A DNA stretch of 64,000 bases from Kappaphycus alvarezii (lineage: Eukaryota > Rhodophyta > Florideophyceae > Gigartinales > Solieriaceae). The notes beneath the pieces were generated by a model. That model was given only the letters and a program-made list of their open reading frames with translations, was not told the DNA's origin and did not search any database. Both the position numbers and the translations under genes were made by a program. Where the stretch lies: the NCBI GenBank assembly GCA_002205965.3, contig NADL03000665.1:620001-684000 (forward strand), read 5' to 3'. Every line of letters begins with the position of its first letter. Positions within the stretch are counted from its first letter, which is position 1. Below, in pieces: positions 46,130 through 58,900 of this stretch.

Positions 46130-47207
46130 AATGTTCCCTTATCAATCCAAAGTTGAACACAACTCGATTCAAAGATCACGTTTTGGGTTGTCTACCTTTT
46201 CGCACAAAATTTCCGGAGGCATATTGGGAGCTTCAGCAGTCCTTGATGCCAAAAAGCTACCCGCAGCGTCCCCTTCCGAAAAAGAATCAGTGTCGAACAA
46301 AGCTCCGATTAACCGACAATCATCTATTCTTGCATTCATCACCAAACTCAGCCAGAACTAACGTGAAGAAATTGACATTGAATTTGCAAATGGGATCTTA
46401 AAGGATGGCATGAGCTTTAGCAGCTGCCAAGGTCCAAACTGGGAACCCGTTTGGACTGCGGCATTCGGCAGCTCATATTGTCCTCCTAATTGGCATTCAA
46501 TTTCAGGGCGTTTTCTGTCCACAGCTGTGAAGGATACTCGTGAAGCGTGGATTGGAAATCTCAGTGAGTTACCAGCCATTTGTGTTACTGTAGATGGATT
46601 CTCAGATATCAATTCAAGATCGGTTTTCAACTATCTCGCCGGTGGTCTCATACCATTTCACTTCGCATCGTTCAGACTGCGATCGAACTGTGAGTCAGCC
46701 AGGAATATGGACAGCATCCTGGCGGAGAAGTTTACATGTTGCTTTAGAGATCTAACATTTTCTGATGCCTACGGACTTCTGACTGATTTTCCGAATTTTA
46801 TCGTGAAGACTAGGCAATTATTTTGCGGAACGCTAGCAGGGGGATCTGGACACGTCATGTTTGCTTACGGTTGTTTTTTCTATGCAATTTCAATTTCTTT
46901 AGTTGTGAAAGACTCTTTATCACTGTCAATTGTCCGTCCGTTGTTCAAGAATGTTTCAATGGTTGCAAGTTTCTTTCGCCACATAATCTTGGCAAATAAA
47001 GTTTTTTCTCTCTATAAATATGTTCAATACAAGTATTTTTCCTTCAAAAGGATGAAAACAGGATTTCCCAATTCGGGAAGTGCGATTTTGGTACGTTTTG
47101 GAGCCCTTATATCCTTAACCGATATAAGAATGTCCATAGGGCATTCCGTTTACTCCCCAGAGCACAAAATGTGTACATTTGACCACATACTGCCGGCCAA
47201 ATTGTGA
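46130..47207 (+). mobile_element. hAT-type transposase, N-terminal half with DUF659-like domain
   Basis: Remains of a hAT transposase. A short frame at 46153-46401 has a BED-finger-like end (TTRFKDHVLGCLPFRTKF). The main frame 46410-47207 carries the DUF659-type core: SELPAICVTVDGFSDINSRS (catalytic Asp in VDGFSD), RNMDSILAEKF, then SISLVVKDSLSLSIVRPLFK and VSMVASFFRH, the helical region that precedes the TRW motif. The frame is open for 265 codons. The C-terminal half of a hAT transposase lies at 49166-50292, on the other side of a pogo element. Nonfunctional as it stands. Confidence 0.72.
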
Positions 47208-47379
47208 GTATGAAAGCATCTCAACGGCTAGTAGTATTACGAACAAACCATTTCGTAAGACCACTACCCGTTAGACGCTTCTGCAGGCTACAGAAGCATG
47301 TCACAGTATAAGTTTCTCGTTCGAACAGTACTGTACTCAGAAACAGCACATATTGACTCAAAAAACCCATGCTACTGTA

Positions 47380-49158
47380 CAGTGTAGGCGACCCACAGAG
47401 CTTTATAGACATTGAACCCATACCATCATCCTCTATTCTCTCATGCAACCATGCAGCGCCACAACCTCACGCACAATCAAAAGGCTGCCATCCAAGAAGA
47501 ATTATCACGACGCAAAGCAGAGGGGTTAGCTTCCTCTCAAGCAGAACTTGCAGCATGGGCTCGACAAAGGTTTTCATTGGCTTTTATCCCTTCACAACCT
47601 GTCATGTCCATACTGCTCTCCCAAAAAACCACTTAACCTATCCAACAAACCAATTCGCCGTAGTAGGGGCGGCGCGCAACTGGCCTTGGAGAAAAACCTT
47701 GCAACCTGGGTAAGAGAAAAGTATGACTCTCACCAATGCTTGACCGCCGCCTTTATTCGCGAGAAGGCCCTGAGTCTGCAGGATGCAGTTAATGCCATAC
47801 TTCCATTGAGTGAGCAGGTCTGCTTAAAGTTCACTTCAGGGTGGTTGTCGAAGTTTAAGAAAAGCTGGAATCTTAGAACCCGTCGAGTTTATGGGGAAAG
47901 TGCGGATGCCGACCATACCGCTGTAGAAATTGCCTTGCCAAGCTTTCGGGCTTTGATTTAAGAGTATGATAGAGGTGATGTTTGGAATGCTGATGAAACT
48001 GGCCTTTATTATGCGATGGCCCCTGACAGGAATATTTCAGAAGAACATATGCCCGGCCGAAAAAAAGCCAAAGTTCGCTTAACTCTACTGGTTTGTTCGA
48101 ACGCGAGCGGTACCGGAAGGTGCCGCTCATGATTATTGGACAGGCCCACCGTCCTCCTGCTTTTCGAGTTAAAACTGGACAGGATCTTGGCTTTGAATAC
48201 TGGAACAATATAAAGGCCTGGATGAACTCTGGACTTTCTTTTCCCTGGCTAGACCGTTCTAACAACTTTATTTAGAGCAGAAATGGGAGGAAAGCTCTGC
48301 TGCTGCTGGATAACTGGGTTGCGTATGGGACAGTTCAAACTCTCCCGGTCTTATCACATGTTCAGATTGATTTTTTACCGCCCAACAAGACGTCAAAACT
48401 TCAGCCGATGGATGCTGATATATTTTCTACTTAAAAAGCGCGCTATCGAAAGCTTCAATACGAAAGGGCCCTTGATGCTTTGGATGACGGCGCAGAAAAC
48501 ATTTACAAGAATGATAAACTTTTAGCGACGAAATTTATTTGTGATGTTTAAGAATTTATTCCCGCCTCCATCATCTCAAATTTTTGGGACGGGACCGGTT
48601 TGTTTGGATCTATCGTAGATGATGTAGAACATGGCATCAACCAATATGCTGTTGGAGAGAAGCGTAAGCTTGATGAGATTGGTATGCAGATTGTTTCTCC
48701 TCGCTCCAGGATTTCGATTAACATTTGCTGAATTGTGATGATGTAGACTGCTACCATGTGCCTACAGTCGCCAATATGGCAGTGGATATAGTTTGGGAAA
48801 CTCGTGAGGATACAGGTGGGGCTGACACAGATAAGCTACGTGGCGAGCAAGGGGTGCTACCACCAAAAAAAGAGCAGTTAGAAGCCCTTTCTGTAGCAAT
48901 GCGAGTAATTGAGGCCCAAGATGCTCCCAATTTCGGCGCTTTGCGTTGCCCCCGTCGATTGAAACGCGACATAGCCGCGCGGATTGGTAGAAGCAAACAG
49001 CAAGTAACGGTAGATTCATTCTCTAAGTAAAAACAACATATGGGATCGCTACAACCAAGTAAGGTACCATTGAACCCTATCTTTCCACATAAGAATATTG
49101 TCTATATAGGAATATGGGATTCCTTTCCCCTGCTTATTCTTATATAGAATCATCACTG
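47380..49158 (+). mobile_element. pogo/Tigger-type DNA transposon, inserted in the hAT remains
   Basis: Compact Tc1-mariner superfamily element of about 1.8 kb. The transposase begins at 47451 (MQRHNLTHNQKAAIQEELSR, a CENP-B-type HTH), then the second HTH (KNLATWVREKYDSHQ ... FTSGWLSKFKKSWNL), and the DDE core: DVWNADETGLYYAMAPDR (first Asp), LTLLVCSNASGT, ALLLLDNW (second Asp), and PPNKTSKLQPMDADIF (third). The tail to 49030 ends SKQQVTVDSFSK. The frame is broken about five times, for example at the A-run near 47625 and a stop at 47959. The ends fit: TA at 47378-47379, CAGTG at 47380, CACTG ending at 49158 and TA at 49159-49160, leaving only about 70 and 130 bp outside the coding part. Confidence 0.8.
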
Positions 49159-49165
49159 TACTGAG

Positions 49166-50292
49166 TTGACACAACGGCGTCTTATCGAGACAACTCACAA
49201 AAAAACTGTCATATATTTCCCTGCTGCCTGGTGGGACAGCGTTTTGGTTATGTTTTCCTCTGTCTTTGAGAATAAACGCCAAATTGTCAGCTTATTGAAT
49301 GATGAAAAGATGAAAGCGGCATCTGAAGCTCTTTTAAACGTTGACAACCCGTCAGATAATGCGTTTATGGTGCATGCTGCAGCTACATATGTAGATTTTT
49401 GGCGCAGTTTTGAAGACATAGTTCCATTTTTGAATCTCGTTTCTGCTGCTGTCAATATCCTGGAATCAGACTTGTGCCCAATTTCTATGGCGTCTTTGGA
49501 ATGTAGCGCCATTTCGGAAGCTTCGAAAATATTTTTTTTCTTTTGAATACCGTGCGGTGATAGAGAAGGCATTGAGAGACCGCTACCATAGGATTGAAAG
49601 TGACGCACACTTTTTGGCGTTAGTTCTTGACCTACTTGTAAGCAAGTCTTGTATGGCAGCTGTCCAATGGCTTTTGGGGGACCGTGCTCTTATGTGTGCA
49701 GCAGAAAGTGCCTTACAGAAGGACTGACAGTATATTGGACTAAGCGAAGCTGGGACATCTGAGATGTTCCGTAGTCGAGCAGTCGGGGTTGGTGGTGAGA
49801 GGCATTTTGATTCGCGGGCTTCTTGTTATCACCCCAGCCTCTGGTTGGGATAACACTGGTTTTCTCAAAGATTAATCTCTCGAAAAGGTTGCTTCCAGAG
49901 TATTTTGTCTAATGAGTGTGTCTGCTGTTGTGGAACGGAGTTTTAAAGTAAGGACTCGCGTGCAAGGGAAAAATAGAAACAAGCTTTTAGGCAATAAGGA
50001 AGACATGCAAAGCAGTTTAATATTCAACTTCAGACAGATCGATCGTTTTGAGAATGCTGCTCTTGCTTCTGCTCGTAACAGTGCCGTTGAGAAAATGGTG
50101 TTGCTGGGCTTCGTAGAGTATCAGAGACAGAATAGGACTTTGAACTGGGGTGATGTAGATGGACGTTTTGAATGTCCTCAAGATGAGCCTGAAATGCCGT
50201 GGGACGGAGGCAGTGATGTGGATTGGTCCACGATACCAGAGAAGGTCGATCATCTTCTTGACGTTAATGGTAATCAAGCATATTATGTTTGA
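49166..50292 (+). mobile_element. hAT-type transposase, C-terminal half with dimerisation domain
   Basis: From 49166: KKTVIYFPAAWWDSVLVMFS (position of the TRW...S motif), VSLLNDEKM, YVDFWRSFEDIVPFLNLVSA and VNILESDLCPISMA, as in the middle of hAT transposases. Frame 49912-50292 has SVSAVVERSFKVRTRVQGKN-RNKLL, the hAT C-terminal dimerisation block (the usual ERSFS with R-x-KERNRL), then a Trp/Asp-rich tail. It is broken near 49545-49740. It probably belongs to the same element as 46130-47207. Confidence 0.72.
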
Positions 50293-50537
50293 TTGCAAAT
50301 GAGCCTCATTTAATGACTCATGGGTAATTTTTATCTGGTTATTAGTTTCGTCGGACGAAACAGTGCTTGATGTTGTAGCCACCAGCAACCCGTGATTCAG
50401 TAATTTAAGAGTAAATTACGGTTACATTACAAACTTTTGTAAGGTTACGTTACATTACAATATTTTTTGGTAAATTAAACATCTTTAAAACTGGGGCAAA
50501 ATATTTCTCTGAGAACTATTTCCCGCCAATTTCGCAG

Positions 50538-50584
50538 CAGACAGAAACAGCTCGCACACAATGTTTGCGGGCTGTTTCTGTCTG
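50538..50584. repeat. 14-bp perfect inverted repeat
   Basis: CAGACAGAAACAGC at 50538-50551 pairs exactly with GCTGTTTCTGTCTG at 50571-50584; the 19-base loop adds a further CGCA/TGCG pairing. It lies about 110 bp before the transposase start at 50696 and may belong to that element's end or be a foldback remnant. Confidence 0.85.
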
Positions 50585-50695
50585 TAACAAGCAGCGCACT
50601 CTTATACCTACACTCCCCCGCCCTTTAAGGAATACTCCCCTCCCCATTGCAACGGTTTCTGGTACCGTCTTGTACCATTTTTTCCACCCACCAAC

Positions 50696-52440
50696 ATGGT
50701 TACAAAATCTATCAGACGTCAAACGGCAGCGTCAAGATGGAAGCAAGTGAAGCTGGATGACCTCGTCTATCGTCGCGAGAGAGCGATCAAGTACTTTCAA
50801 GAGAACAAAACGTACCGCGAAGTAGTGCGGTTGAATGGCTTGTCATCTGGCGCAATCTCTAATTTCCGCAAGAAGATGAAGTCAGAGACAACTGACGTGA
50901 GTGCAAGCACCAAGGCATCTCAAGTACGACCGAGGGGAGTTTCGACTCTACTGACGGAGGAGGAAGGAAAATTGATCTCAGAAGGACTACTCCATTGCGC
51001 TGCGCGTGGATTTGCAGCGGACTTTAAAGATCTAAAAAAATTGCAGCTGCTTTGGCCCGGCAAAGTGGAAAGCAGCTTAAAGAAGGACTTCCGAGTGATC
51101 ATTCGGTGAGATCGTTCAGAGCGAGGCACCGGGAGCTCTTATTTCGCAAGCATGAATCGAGATAATTCGAAAAGATTACCGCGGAGTCGAAGGAACCTTT
51201 TTAAAGGATACGTGAGGGCTCTTAAGCAGGTAGAAGCCGAGAATCCCGGTATTCACGACGACACGTGCTTGGTTTGGCACATGGAAGAGACTGATTATTC
51301 TGGAGAGCATGGAGAGCGTGTGCGAGCTTTTGGGGTAGCGGCCGGAAATCATGGTGGCATAAGGGGGACAAGAGGGCATGGAAGTGGAAAGGAGGTGACA
51401 TCGTTCATCATTGCTAACGCTGCAGGGGATTTACTTCCTCCATTTTTCATATTTGCTCGCGTGAAAATGATGGCGCGCTGTTTTGAGCCGTTACCAGCGA
51501 GCGTATTCCAGGATGAACGCGGAGCGGCACACTGGGTGACTGCAGAATGGATGCCCCCTGGAGCCCTTATTGTGGGCACGAAAAGCGGGTCTATGGAACA
51601 GAGTGTTATTCATTTTGTTATCGAGCACATGCACCGAAATGTTCGGAAGCTTGTACCCAATGTCCGTCAGCCCCTCCTGTTCTTATTTGACGGACATGCC
51701 TCCCGGTAGTGGAGCTGAATGGTTGGGGAAGGGAGTGGAAAAGAACATTGAGATAGTGGAGGCACCGGCCAATATTTCGAACTTCATTCAGACATGCGAC
51801 AACAAGATAAGTAAGACATTTAAGACAAAGATAAGGAAGATGAGAGATGTAATGCACAAACAGGCTAGCTTTGACTTCGCTGACATGCGTATTAAGTTGA
51901 TTTTTGGTATCGCTGGATACTGCGCTCTAACTCCTGATGTGCCCATGGATTTTGGTTTCATGACACTATTCCACCGCAAAGATCACACGGCAAGCAGCAA
52001 TGGAGGTAAGGGGTTTGTTCGCCAAGAACGGCGGCGAATTATCAATTCTAACCTTTGCAGCATCTTGGAAGTCCTCGCCACAGACGATGATACACAGAAA
52101 AAGATTAGAGAAATTTGTCAAAATCGTCAACCGTGGAGTGGAGGTCGAGCATGTGATTTTGGGATTTTTCGATAGCCAGAAATATGTCCGTGATTCGAAC
52201 AAGAAGGTCATGGCTGTAAATAATGCTGGCGTGCCGATAATCTACCTTACACACGGTGAGCTCATCGCCAAGCGGAAAGTACTTGAAGACGAGCATCGCA
52301 AAGCGGCGGATGACAGAGTCAAACGCGCCGCTGAGAATTCGGAGAGAGAAATAGAGAAAAAAGAAGCGCAAAAAGCGAAGCAGGCTGAGAAGCAGAAGCT
52401 TAAAGTAGTCAAACCTATGAAAAAAGCTGCAAAAGCCTGA
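50696..52440 (+). mobile_element. pogo/jerky-like DDE transposase, broken
   Basis: Second family of pogo-superfamily transposase. Frame 50696-51109 has an HTH (RRERAIKYFQENKTYREVVR-LNGLSSGAISNFRKKMK). After a stop (51107-51109) the same frame resumes with MNRDNSKRLPRSRRNLFKGY and the DDE core CLVWHMEETDYSGEHGERVR, SGKEVTSFIIANAAGDLLPP-FFIFA and PLLFLFDGHASR. A frame change near 51710 leads to EIVEAPANISNFIQTCDNKI, the third Asp. The last frame (52000-52440) ends in a Lys/Glu/Ala-rich tail. The first catalytic position reads EET where DET is usual, so the copy may have lost activity before the breaks. TIRs were not identified. Confidence 0.75.
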
Positions 52441-52887
52441 AAAATTCTGGGAAGCCCGTGTGCAAAACATAGGCACAAAATAGCACACGGCATGACGCCA
52501 TACTCAATCGCACCGAACTGTGGGAATAATGCTTGGGAATATGTCGAAGCCATCGGGGGAAACGAGGGTATCGGGGGAGGCCGCGACGACGCTCATGCAG
52601 TTGGCCGCAGCGAAAGACACTGCCGCTGGATATGCAATGTATTTCTTCGTGGATGAAGTCCCAGAGCTTCGTATCCAGGAGAGTGTTGGTGATCAAAGTA
52701 TTTTGGAAGATCTCAACCATTCTATTTTTTCGATTAAATTCGAAGAGCAGTAAATTTTCCTAATTTACTCTGGGGCCACCCTAAACATTGAAATGAAGCC
52801 TTTTGTTCACACTTCGACTGTCTCTCATTTTGTTGCCGATTAATTCTGAAATTCTAGTATCTCATAGGCAACTTCGAGAGCTCTTAA
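52441..52887. other. Spacer, no gene recognised
   Basis: Short frames only (52520-52753, 77 codons, with no family resemblance). It may include the end of the pogo-like element and decayed leader sequence of the following Ty3 element. Confidence 0.4.
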
Positions 52888-55800
52888 TTGGGGTTATATT
52901 TTATGAGATACTGCCGCTGTAAGAAATCTGCCCCACAATGCCCTGTTGAGAAGGGTATATCACCGATGCGCATCAAAATTTACGATGGCGCGAAACAAAT
53001 CAGAGTGAGACCGCGCAAGCACTCCGCTGAACAGCTGGCGTTTCTAGAAAATAATCTCATAGAACTAATCGATATCGGACTTATATACAGAAACTCCGAG
53101 AGCTCCTGGGCATGCGCGCCGTTAATTATTCCGAAACAAGGCCCGGAGAAATGGAGGTTTACAGTTGACCTGCGGCCGGTAAACAAAGTAACAGAATCTC
53201 ATGCATGGCTGATACCAAATTTAGAAACTGCTACAGCAAAAATGGCTGATATGCGATGCTTTGCAAGTCTGGACCTTTATCACGGGCATTGGAAGCTCCC
53301 ATTAGCTCCAGAATATCAAGAACGTCAAAGTTCCATCACGCCTCATGCGGTTTACTCACCCACTAGGGTGATGCACGGACAGAAAAATGCTACAGTTTAT
53401 TGTCAAAGCGCAATCCGGGAACTATTCAAGTATCACGCGGAACTATTGCTATTATGGCTGGATGACGTGGTAGTGCGTGAGCTCTCGGAGAATGAACTTC
53501 TTGACAGACTTGAGCATATCCTCACAATTTTTCAGAGAGTTGGTCTCAAACTACATGCAAAAAAATGTCTTGTCTTTCTTCAAGAAGTGCGCTGGTGCGG
53601 TCGCAGCATTGATGGCAGGGGAATAAGATTGGATCCATATAGATTGTAAGCACTTCTTGAGATGCCATAGCCTAAGCAAGTTAATGAAGTACAGCAGTTT
53701 ATCTGTTCCGTCAATTGGATGCGAAATGCTATGCCAAACTATACGACACTAGTTGAACTTACATCCTCTTTTATGGCATAAATGTACACAACTGCGGGGC
53801 GACGCACAAAGCGAGGGGTCTCCAAAGTGAATCTCAAGGAGCAGGGATTGAATTAAATACATGAAAAAGCTTCTGAGGATATCAAACATGCCCTTGCAAC
53901 TGCAGTCCACTTGGCGCACCCGGATGGAAGGAAGATAATTTTCCTCTTTAAAGAGGCAAGCGACATTCACTGGTCTGGAATACTTACCAAAATACCAAGG
54001 GATTGCGTGTATCTCCCATTTGCTGATCAAAATAACGAATACCTTGGCATTTTCTCTGGTTCTTTTACCTCCTCATCAAAAAATTGGTCTACACCTGAAA
54101 AAGAGGCAGCAGCCATCATATATAGCATCGAGCGTCTGGACAATTTACTCATGCGTCCAGAAGAGTTCTGTTTGTTCAAGAATCACAGCAATTTGGTGTT
54201 TACTTTTAACCCAGAGCAATGCTCCGTAACCATGTCCCGCAACGCACGTAACAAAGTGCGGAGATGGGGAATGTTGATTTCCTCTTTCCAATATACTATT
54301 ATCCACATTGATAGTGAACAGAATTGATGGGCAGATCCGCCCTCGCCAGTGGGGTAACGGTAGTAGTAAGAAGTCAGCCAGACTGCCCCAAACAAATGCT
54401 CCTCATATGCAACTCGCTTGCATTCTCACAGTACCTTTAGAACCATCCCGTGACGATAACTTTATATGGCCGAAAGCCGAAGAAATAGATACTGATCAGC
54501 AGATAAGTTCCCCTCATGCTTCTGTTCTCAATTTGACCAGAAACGGAAATATTTTGAGAAACAGGAGTGGTGCCATCTGTATCCCTCCCGACCATGTGGA
54601 TCTTCAACTGCGTATTTTTATCGTCGCTCATTTCGGACGTGATAGAAACAGAGTATACGACACAACCTTAGACACAATACAATCTCATTGCTATTGGAAA
54701 GGAATGACAGATGAAATTCGCAAATTTTACAAATCTTGCTCCTTTGCGCTTTGACAGCGTCAGGACCTCGCATCGCCAGACCATATGATCACGTGCTTCA
54801 CGCGGAGAAACCCAATGAAATATTACACTTTAATTCTCTTTTTATGGCAGAAGGTCAAGATTATATGTATTACGTTTTAATGCTCAAGGATGATGCGTCT
54901 TCCTACTCTTGGTTACTTCCGGCTGAAGCTCCTGATTCCAAATCGACGGTGCCAGGTCTCCTCCAATGGTTTGCTTCTTTTGGTGGTGTGCCGATGTGGG
55001 TCTCCGACAGAAGAACCCATTTCAAAAATAAACTTATGCACATGCAGAACAAGGCTTTCCATGCGCAGCATCACTTTACCGCACCCAACGCCCCGCAAGC
55101 TAGTGGCGCTGTGGAGCGCCTAGGGCGGGAAATGTTGAGGAGATGCGGAGCTACGCTATCATAGTACAGGCTTGCCGAGAAGCAATGTCCCAGTGTTCTT
55201 CCTGTAATCCAATCCGTACTTAATCATTTAATTCGCGCGTTCCTGAGGAACATTACTCCAATCACGCTGTTTAAGAGCCTCCCAGCTTACAACCCTCTTC
55301 GAATACTTTCTCCAGCTTCACTACACACCACATCCTCCTTTAATGAAGTGGCCACGCTGCGTAAAATTGCAACTAAGGATATGCTCACAGCCCTTGATGA
55401 GGTACATAAGGACGTTGGAATGCGAGGTGGGCAAGCACGTCATGCAGAAATCAAGCTGCATAACTCTAGGATGAATATTCACGCGGCAAACTTTTCCATT
55501 GGAGACTATGTATTGGTCGCTAAAAGAAATGAAGACGAAGGGCACAAACTACAGGTGCAGTGGACAGGGCCTTTCCAAGTCAGTAAAGCTGTTTCCGAGT
55601 GGCTATTTGAAGTTCGTAACCTCATTGAAAATTCAATATCTATCGTGCACAGACACATGTTGAAGTTTTATTACGGCTTAAGTCTTGAAGAGACGGAGAA
55701 TTGGAAACTCACTATTGACTGCAATGCACGTCATTACAACACGGTGACAAAATTTCTTGATCTACTTTACAACCGTCCCAAAAGGCGCTACTAGATTCAA

Positions 55801-55970
55801 GCCAAGTGGCGGAAGGTTCCCTGACGGGGATCCAACATGGTAACTACTCCAAAAAATGCAAGAAGAAATACCAGATATGCTCAGTAAATTTCTGGTGAGA
55901 TTCCTGGATAAGGCTAAAGCAGAAAGAGCTAATGCCTCCTTACGTCGCCTTGGGAAGGAGGTAGTGTAGT
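52888..55970 (+). mobile_element. Ty3/gypsy-type LTR retrotransposon, broken
   Basis: Fossil Ty3/gypsy element of a family different from the one at 1-3060. Parts: reverse transcriptase (52950-53640, with WRFTVDLRPVNKVTES, CFASLDLYHGHWKLPL and LLWLDDVVV), RNase H-like (53911-54250, with the STPEKEAAAIIYSIERLDNL block), integrase zinc finger (about 54600-54750), integrase core (54780-55160, with NEILHFNSLFM and NAPQASGAVERLGREM), and a C-terminal SH3/chromodomain-like part (about 55500-55970, with VQWTGPFQVSKAV). The style resembles chromodomain gypsy elements known from oomycetes and other protists. Gag and protease were not seen. It is broken at roughly six or more places and old; no LTR pair was found. 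Confidence 0.87.
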
Positions 55971-58900
55971 AGACTGAAGCCTGTATTACAGTAACAGGAT
56001 GAAGAAAGTGATTACAGTAAGGCACAAGTGTACCAAAGATATTACCATCGATTGCATTACGTACAATTAGCTCTCCTCGCTGCCGGTTAGCATGTACTCG
56101 ATTCAATATCACCTTTATTCAATTCTAACAGTATCTAATGCCCGATTCTAATTGAAAGACAAGTAAAGAGAAGTAAATCAGCTTCAAACACAACAAAAGG
56201 TGCCCTGCAACAATACTCGAGGCGATCAGGCATTTAGCCCTCCCGAGTTTGTAAAAATTGCATTTTGACATACAATACGGCTAAGCCTCTGTTCATTTAT
56301 TGTTTTGAAGCCCTTAGAGAAAACATATCCTGAACAAGAGGTGCACAAAAAAACTTTAGAATAATTCCCCCCCTTACATAAGACAAAGAAGGCCACTCAG
56401 CAAATTCTCTACTTTTTTCATTCCTGGGCAACTCGCTTGATACTATCCCATTATCGGAAAAATTACCATATTATTCACCAAAATGGCTTGAAGAGGGACC
56501 ATGCGGACGTGACGGCCGAGTCTAGTCAAAAAGGCTCAGTGAACGGTCTCCAAAGCTCTAAAACGCGCTGAACGCCGCAAATGAAAGTTATGGAGGTGTT
56601 CATTGACTTTAATAATATATCTTTGAAATAATTGCGCCTATTCAAATCGCAATTTGCTACTTTATATGATAAAAATGTATTTTTTGAGATTGAGAACCGA
56701 AATAAACATTGATCTGGCATACTTAAAGAGATGAGATACATTACTGCGATAAAGATAATAAAAGGAAATTAATGTCAGCGGGAGAGAAAACGATAAGTTT
56801 CTACACCTCTGCATTTAATATTCATGATTCCGGAGGGCATTAAAGACTCTTCAACGCATTTGTTTCCTTACCCAAAGCCATCATGAGACTTAAACGGACA
56901 TATTTTTCAGTAACTGGCTGGAGATCCTGCATATAAGCACTAAATTGAAGATAAAGTGAATGTTAGGCTAACGGTTTTATATAATTGTTAGATAAATCAC
57001 GGTTATGCACAAAATGATTCGCCCTCTACCAGTTGTTACCCGTAAAAATTCCAGGATCATAATGACCACAATTTAGTGATGCGCACTCACTTAAGATGAG
57101 GCGAGCGCTTTGCAGAAGACGAAAGAAGAAAGTGATTTAGAATTGTAACCGTATTGAAAAAGTGTCAATATAGTTCCAACGTATCGGCGGAGTTAATGAT
57201 TCGAAGCAAGATGTTCCATACATTTGAGAGCTCGTAACTAGCTTTGAAAGCTTGAGACTAGCAACAGGCATAAAATAAACTTTACGTTTATCCGCTAACG
57301 GAGAACGGCGGGTAGCGACGAAATGTTCGAAGTATGACAGGCCTAGTGACTGACTGGAAGTGTAGTTCACAAAGAAATGACCTTGTCGGGAAAAGCAAAG
57401 ACAAGCTCTGAGACTGACCGTGGTTATAGTGCATCGGAAGAGTTTTTGCGACCGGGGGTAGATGGGCCTTGCGACTGAGCAAATCAGTCCACAAGGAAAC
57501 AAATCGCTCTGAAGGGCTTCCTAGTAGTTGAGTGTATGTGCAGGCATTAGGGGGCTACTAGCCCCAGTGTGTCGTTTTGTGTTCGTTATCACAGTCCAGG
57601 TCCCATTATATCAGAGGTAGTGAGACTGATATCTATATTGACATATTCGTGTCAATATTACCAGTAGTTTAGAGAGCAAAATCATAATTAACTATTCATT
57701 AAACGTTTGGAAACGCAGAAATTACTTCAGAAACTGAAGATCTAAACCCCCAAAAATTTTCTCTGAGGTTTACAGCTTACAGCTTACCATTAGCTGCAGT
57801 ACGGAAGTAGTAGCGTACTTTTTTGGAATTGATAAGATAGAATGGGTAGATGCTCCAAACTTAGCCTCCTCTTCATATTCAGTGGCTCTTTCGCAGATCT
57901 AATTTATTGAAGAGGGCTTCACCTCGAAATTTAATGAAGTATTACACTTCTCGGCGAATGTGTTCATCAAGATGATATAAAAGCCATAAATACTCTTTCA
58001 AAGTAGTATAAAGGTATCTTAGTTTCTTATAAGATATTTAAGGCAGATTATAACTTCTAATAGAGCATTATTAAAGATAACACTGGTCAAATCACTTATT
58101 CACTACTCGTAAATTAGGTGCTTATTCCAATTTATTTCACTTCACCAAAGGTCAAAATGAATTTAAAATATCAATAGGGTCTATTGAAGAATTTAAACCT
58201 AAATTAGGGATTTATCGGAAAAACGTTGCCCCAATATTCAATGGGGGCACAAAAAACTTGGTACGCTACATTATTTTGTGCTTGCATCCCTTTGAAGCAT
58301 TGAAACGTTCTGTTCATATTTCTGATGTGATATTAAAATAAATGCTGATTAAGAGTAATTAATTTAATGCTAAAACGCAATACAGTACAAGCAAGGCAAA
58401 ATAGATTAAAAGAAGCAGCAAAGGCAACTATTTTTCTCTTCTACGTCTCATCTAAATATAAATAATTTTTTGTCTTAATTATGACCACTGCTGCTTTGGA
58501 CACCTACTTTTATTCCAAATGTATTCATGAAGAGATTTTCACTTTCACAACTACCATTTAGTCCTTTCTAAACATAGGGACCTTCTAAAAAAGGTTCAGT
58601 CGAATGAATACTTCACGATCGATCGATCCTTTCTTTTAGCGTAGGGTTTTTGCTTTGGATTTAACATTTCGGCAGTCGCCTGAACAAAATAAAGCATCAG
58701 ATATTGGTATTAAAGAAATTAGGAAGTCTGCCTCCATTTAAAACGGTTTAAAACGGAAAATTTCTATGCTTTTCAACGCGCATTGTGGTAACCCTCCTAC
58801 TTCAGTCCAGTGGGTAGAAGTTTAACCAAGGAACTAATATTCATTTTTCCGTACGCGACGAGGACGATACAGCGAGTTCTTAACATGGTTACAGTTAAAC

